Source: Permianibacter aggregans (GTDB lineage: Bacteria > Pseudomonadota > Gammaproteobacteria > Enterobacterales > Permianibacteraceae). From it: 64,000 bases of DNA. Under the pieces are notes generated by a model, which did not search any database, was not told the DNA's origin, and saw only the letters and a program-made list of their open reading frames with translations. Below are positions 61,636-64,000 of this stretch, piece by piece. The DNA is taken from assembly GCF_009756665.1 (NCBI RefSeq), contig NZ_CP037953.1, forward strand, positions 2,046,001-2,110,000. Direction: 5' to 3'. Numbering within the stretch: the first letter of the stretch is position 1; the number at the start of each line of letters is the position of its first letter. Made by a program: the position numbers and the translations under genes.

Positions 61636-61710
61636 TGGAGCTTGTGCAGGATTCGAACCTGCGACACATCGATTAACCGTCGATTGCTCTACCCGCTGAG
61701 CTAGCAAGCG
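61636..61710 (-). ncRNA. Aberrant tRNA-Asn-like RNA (GUU) in the RtcB operon
   Basis: The minus strand folds as a cloverleaf. D-arm: GCTC/GAGC with AGCGGGTA loop. Anticodon arm: a perfect 5-bp stem ATCGA/TCGAT around CGGTTAA, so the anticodon is GUU (Asn). T-arm: a perfect 5-bp stem GCAGG/CCTGC around TTCGAAT. The acceptor is defective: only GCTTG pairs with CAAGC, followed by a C-A mismatch. CCA is encoded only if the acceptor has six positions instead of seven. Position 33, almost always U, is G. These faults argue against a working elongator tRNA. It starts about 100 nt after the predicted sigma-54 start site. Confidence 0.75.
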
Positions 61711-61820
61711 TTTGAACAGCGCTTTCCGCATCGGTACACCCTGACCCAAAGGGCGGGTGCCAGCCTGGCTGAACTGAACCAGGACCGCTGAGGCGGCGTT
61801 TGTTGTTCAGCTTAGGTATT

Positions 61821-61835
61821 CCAAGTTGCGTGCCA
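61821..61835 (-). promoter_or_regulatory. Sigma-54 promoter for tRNA-like/slipin/rtcB operon
   Basis: The minus strand reads TGGCACGCAACTTGG. Against the consensus TGGCACG-N4-TTGC it matches all but the last base (GG in place of GC at -12), with correct spacing. Transcription should start near 61809, heading into the tRNA-like gene. RtcR, encoded divergently, is a sigma-54 activator, which strongly supports the call. Confidence 0.82.
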
Positions 61836-61899
61836 CTCCGTTCATCTAACGTGAAGAATTTCTTATCTCTTTGTTTTTACTGAAGTTATTTTTATCCGC

Positions 61900-61978
61900 T
61901 CTTATCGATTCGATGATTGCCAAGCGGTGTCGGCCTGGTTGAAAATATCGTTATTGATAGATAATTATCGGTTTCGAT
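61900..61978. promoter_or_regulatory. Candidate RtcR upstream activating region
   Basis: AT-rich dyads lie between the sigma-54 promoter and rtcR: a perfect 10-bp palindrome GATAATTATC (61960-61969) and the near-dyad ATCGATTCGAT (about 61904-61914). The distance, about 80-150 bp upstream of the -24 element, suits a sigma-54 enhancer. I do not know the RtcR recognition sequence, so this rests on position and symmetry. Confidence 0.4.
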
Positions 61979-63571
61979 ATGGCCTTGAACGTCGTAATAG
62001 GTATTGTCGGCTCAGTGCTCGATAACCGTGGCAAGGGCTACAAGCGCTGGGATGCCTGGCGGCCCTCGGTCAGCGTTTGCATGCAGGCAGACTTTCCCGT
62101 CGCCCGATTCGAACTGTTGCATCAGCCCGGTGATGTGAAGCTGGCAAAGGAAGTGGCCACCGATATCGCCAGCGTTTCTCCCCATACCGAAGTGGTGTTG
62201 CACGCCGTTGAGTTTGTCGACCCTTGGGACTTCGAAGAGGTGTACAGCAAGCTGCTGGATTTCAGTCTTGGTTATCGGTTCGATACCGACAACGAACAGT
62301 ATTTTCTCCATATCACCACCGGCACCCACGTCGCGCAGATCTGCTGGTTTTTGTTGTGCGAGGCGAATTACGTTCCGGCGCAACTGCTGCAAAGCTCACC
62401 GAAGAAAATGCCAGAGCATGGCAACGCTAGCATTCAATTTATTGATCTGGATTTGTCGCGCTACGATGCCATCAGTTCACGCTTTCAGCGTCAGAATTTG
62501 GAAGGCGAAGCGTTCCTGAAATCCGGCATCGAAACGCGCAACGCCGCGTTCAATGAAATGATTCAGGAAATCGAGCGGGTAGTCATTCGCTCGAAAGCGC
62601 CGCTGCTTTTAACCGGCCCGACCGGTGCCGGCAAATCACAGCTGGCCAAACGCATCTATCAACTAAAGCACAGGCGACAGCAAGTCAAAGGTGAGTTCGT
62701 CGCCGTCAACTGCGCCACTCTGCGCGGCGACAATGCCATGTCGACGTTGTTTGGCCATGTTCGCGGTGCATTTACCGGCGCTCATCAAGCGCGCAAAGGC
62801 TTGTTGGCGAAAGCCGATAAAGGCCTGCTTTTTCTCGATGAGATTGGCGAGCTTGGCCTCGATGAGCAAGCAATGTTGCTGCATGCGATTGAGGAGAAAA
62901 ACTTCTTCCCGGTTGGCGCCGATAGTGCGGTTCACAGCGACTTTCAGTTGATCGCCGGCACCAACAAGGATCTCCGTTTGGAAGTGAAAAGTGGACACTT
63001 CCGTGATGACTTGTTGGCACGTATCAATTTATGGAGCTACGCGCTGCCCGGCCTGAAAGATCGCCGCGAAGACATCGAACCCAACATCGATTACGAGTTA
63101 CAGCAGTTGGAAGCGGAGAACAATCACAAGATTAGTTTCAACAAACTTGCCCGTGAACGCTACCTGAAATTTGCCCTTTCCAGCGAAGCCGAGTGGACTG
63201 GAAACTTTCGCGACTTGAATGCCTCGATTCAACGCATGGCAACGCTAGCCGATGGCGGACGAATAAACGAAGCACTCGTAGACGCTGAGATAAGACAGTT
63301 AAAAGCAAATTGGCGGGATGTGACGAGAACCTCTCGCTTACCCAATCTCGGGGATTATCTTGATGATGAAGTCCTGAAAACGATGGATCTTTTTGATCAA
63401 CTACAGTTGGCGCAAGTGCTTGCCATTTGTCAGCAATGTTCTTCACTTTCCGAGGCAGGAAGAATGTTGTTTAACTGTAGTCGCCTTCAGAAAACGTCTT
63501 CCAACGATAGTCACAGGGTGCGGCAGTATTTGGCCAAGTTTGGTTTGGACGCCAAGTCGATCCGGCCTTGA
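61979..63571 (+). CDS. rtcR: RtcR, CARF-domain sigma-54 activator of RNA repair
   Basis: The 530-residue protein has an N-terminal RtcR/CARF domain (1-180; GIVGSVLDNRGKGYKRWDAW, YFLHITTGTHVAQICWFLLC), thought to bind RNA ends or a ligand. The sigma-54 AAA+ domain covers about 185-430, with Walker A GPTGAGKS (213-220), the sigma-54-contacting loop GAFTGA (263-268) and Walker B LLFLDEIG (283-290). The C-terminus has a helix-turn-helix (LSEAGRMLFNCSRLQKTSSN). In E. coli RtcR activates rtcBA from a sigma-54 promoter. Here it is divergent from the tRNA-like/slipin/rtcB unit. An IS481 element starts 14 bp after its stop. Confidence 0.96.
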   Translation: MALNVVIGIVGSVLDNRGKGYKRWDAWRPSVSVCMQADFPVARFELLHQPGDVKLAKEVATDIASVSPHTEVVLHAVEFVDPWDFEEVYSKLLDFSLGYRFDTDNEQYFLHITTGTHVAQICWFLLCEANYVPAQLLQSSPKKMPEHGNASIQFIDLDLSRYDAISSRFQRQNLEGEAFLKSGIETRNAAFNEMIQEIERVVIRSKAPLLLTGPTGAGKSQLAKRIYQLKHRRQQVKGEFVAVNCATLRGDNAMSTLFGHVRGAFTGAHQARKGLLAKADKGLLFLDEIGELGLDEQAMLLHAIEEKNFFPVGADSAVHSDFQLIAGTNKDLRLEVKSGHFRDDLLARINLWSYALPGLKDRREDIEPNIDYELQQLEAENNHKISFNKLARERYLKFALSSEAEWTGNFRDLNASIQRMATLADGGRINEALVDAEIRQLKANWRDVTRTSRLPNLGDYLDDEVLKTMDLFDQLQLAQVLAICQQCSSLSEAGRMLFNCSRLQKTSSNDSHRVRQYLAKFGLDAKSIRP

Positions 63572-63625
63572 CACACCTCTTACGTGTAGAAGTTTTGACT
63601 TGATCTGACACTCGACTTGAATAGA

Positions 63626-63687
63626 ACGGGGTTACCGGGTTAGATGAATGTGCGACCAAACATTTAACCCAAAAGGAGTAACCCCGT
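63626..63687 (+). promoter_or_regulatory. Hairpin covering the IS481 transposase ribosome-binding region
   Basis: ACGGGGTTAC (63626-63635) pairs exactly with GTAACCCCGT (63678-63687), with nested pairs GGGTTA/TAACCC (63637-63642 / 63665-63670). The right arm overlaps the last base of AGGAG and ends at the transposase ATG. Transcripts entering from outside the IS would fold and hide the start, a control known from other ISs. Confidence 0.65.
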
Positions 63688-64000
63688 ATGTCAGTTTTAA
63701 ATCAACCTATCGTCAAACACAAGCTTGGCCTGCTGAACTTGGCCGCTGAACTCGGCAATGTGGCACAAGCCTGCAAAATCATGGGCGTGTCACGCGATAC
63801 GTTTTATCGCTATCAGGAAGCCAAGGAACAAGGAGGTGTCGAGGCTTTGCTGCAGAAGGATCGTCGTCGACCAAACTTCAAGAATCGTGTCGATGATGTC
63901 GTAGAGCAAGCCGTAAAGGACTACGCCATTGAGCAGCCTGCACATGGCCAGGTGCGAGTCAGCAACGAACTGCGTAAACGCGCCATTATTGTCAGCCCTT
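63688..64000 (+). CDS. IS481-family transposase (N-terminal part only)
   Basis: About 104 residues are visible. The helix-turn-helix start is typical of IS481: KHKLGLLNLAAELGNVAQAC, KIMGVSRDTFYRYQEAKEQG, then GVEALLQKDRRRPNFKNRVD and EQPAHGQVRVSNELRKRA. The DDE core lies beyond the window. AGGAG is about nine bases before the ATG and partly enclosed in a hairpin. Confidence 0.9.
   Translation, partial: MSVLNQPIVKHKLGLLNLAAELGNVAQACKIMGVSRDTFYRYQEAKEQGGVEALLQKDRRRPNFKNRVDDVVEQAVKDYAIEQPAHGQVRVSNELRKRAIIVSP

Larger units (their letters stand above)
63585..64000 (+). mobile_element. IS481-family insertion sequence, left end (runs off window)
   Basis: The element seems to start at TGTAGAAGTTTTGACTTGAT near 63585, 14 bp after rtcR. 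Only its first part and the start of its transposase are in the window. The far end and target duplication cannot be seen, so the exact left boundary is approximate. Confidence 0.75.

Noticed and set aside
61456-61704. 82-codon plus-strand frame ending LCRIRTCDTSINRRLL
   Set aside because: It is the antisense of the tRNA-like RNA and leader; the end is the usual false translation of a tRNA T-arm.
58971-63571. Search for rtcA or a Ro (rsr) gene in the repair locus
   Set aside because: Neither is present within the window; the operon ends at the terminator after rtcB, and an IS follows rtcR.

Overview
The window looks like the chromosome of a free-living gammaproteobacterium. It has moderate GC with AT-rich islands, AbgT, DUF502, DsbD, RtcB/RtcR and CadC-like proteins, and many REP-like palindromes. 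I cannot name the genus from sequence alone. No rRNA, standard tRNA, CRISPR array or prophage module is visible.

Layout. 1-14009 (minus) is one open frame for a giant secreted surface protein, at least 4,669 codons, running off the left edge. It has a TTG start and signal peptide, about 20-25 Ig-like domains, then two rounds of propeller-like repeats, SbsA-type Ig-like domain and IPT/TIG domain. 14289-30832 is an ordinary mixed region: a diheme cytochrome c-rhodanese fusion, a DUF3667 protein, an S41 peptidase facing a CadC-like regulator, a methyltransferase, a YbaK-like deacylase, App1 phosphatase plus DUF2200, a PI-PLC with C-type lectin domain, a class C serine hydrolase, a membrane AraC regulator, a solute-binding protein, cytochrome b561 plus a membrane LuxR-type protein, and DUF502. 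30900-36450 is an AT-richer accessory island of small orphan genes, a TPR/CPBP pair, a NERD protein and a truncated TIGR04141/DUF6119-like gene. It is dotted with two dispersed repeat families and a duplicated promoter remnant.

36462-46336 holds a DUF885 protein, OmpA, a quinone-oxidoreductase-like MDR divergent from LysR, an XRE-diguanylate cyclase pair with a degenerate paralogue upstream, and a higBA toxin-antitoxin pair. 46558-50123 is a winged-helix/STAND-NTPase/TPR membrane signalling protein with a small partner gene. 50387-57571 holds a bacterial voltage-gated sodium channel, an AbgT transporter, an IS50-like element with perfect 9-bp target duplication but a frameshifted transposase, a redoxin and a DsbD-type reductase. 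57887-58878 is an overlapping SRPBCC-MerR pair.

The most interesting locus is 58971-63571, an RNA-repair system. RtcR (CARF + sigma-54 activator) is divergent from a unit reading sigma-54 promoter -> aberrant tRNA-Asn-like RNA -> multi-hairpin leader -> slipin without a membrane anchor -> RtcB ligase. RtcR probably senses damaged RNA ends and switches on the sigma-54 promoter. The tRNA-like RNA may be a decoy, sensor or substrate for RtcB. An IS481 element begins 14 bp after rtcR and runs off the right edge.
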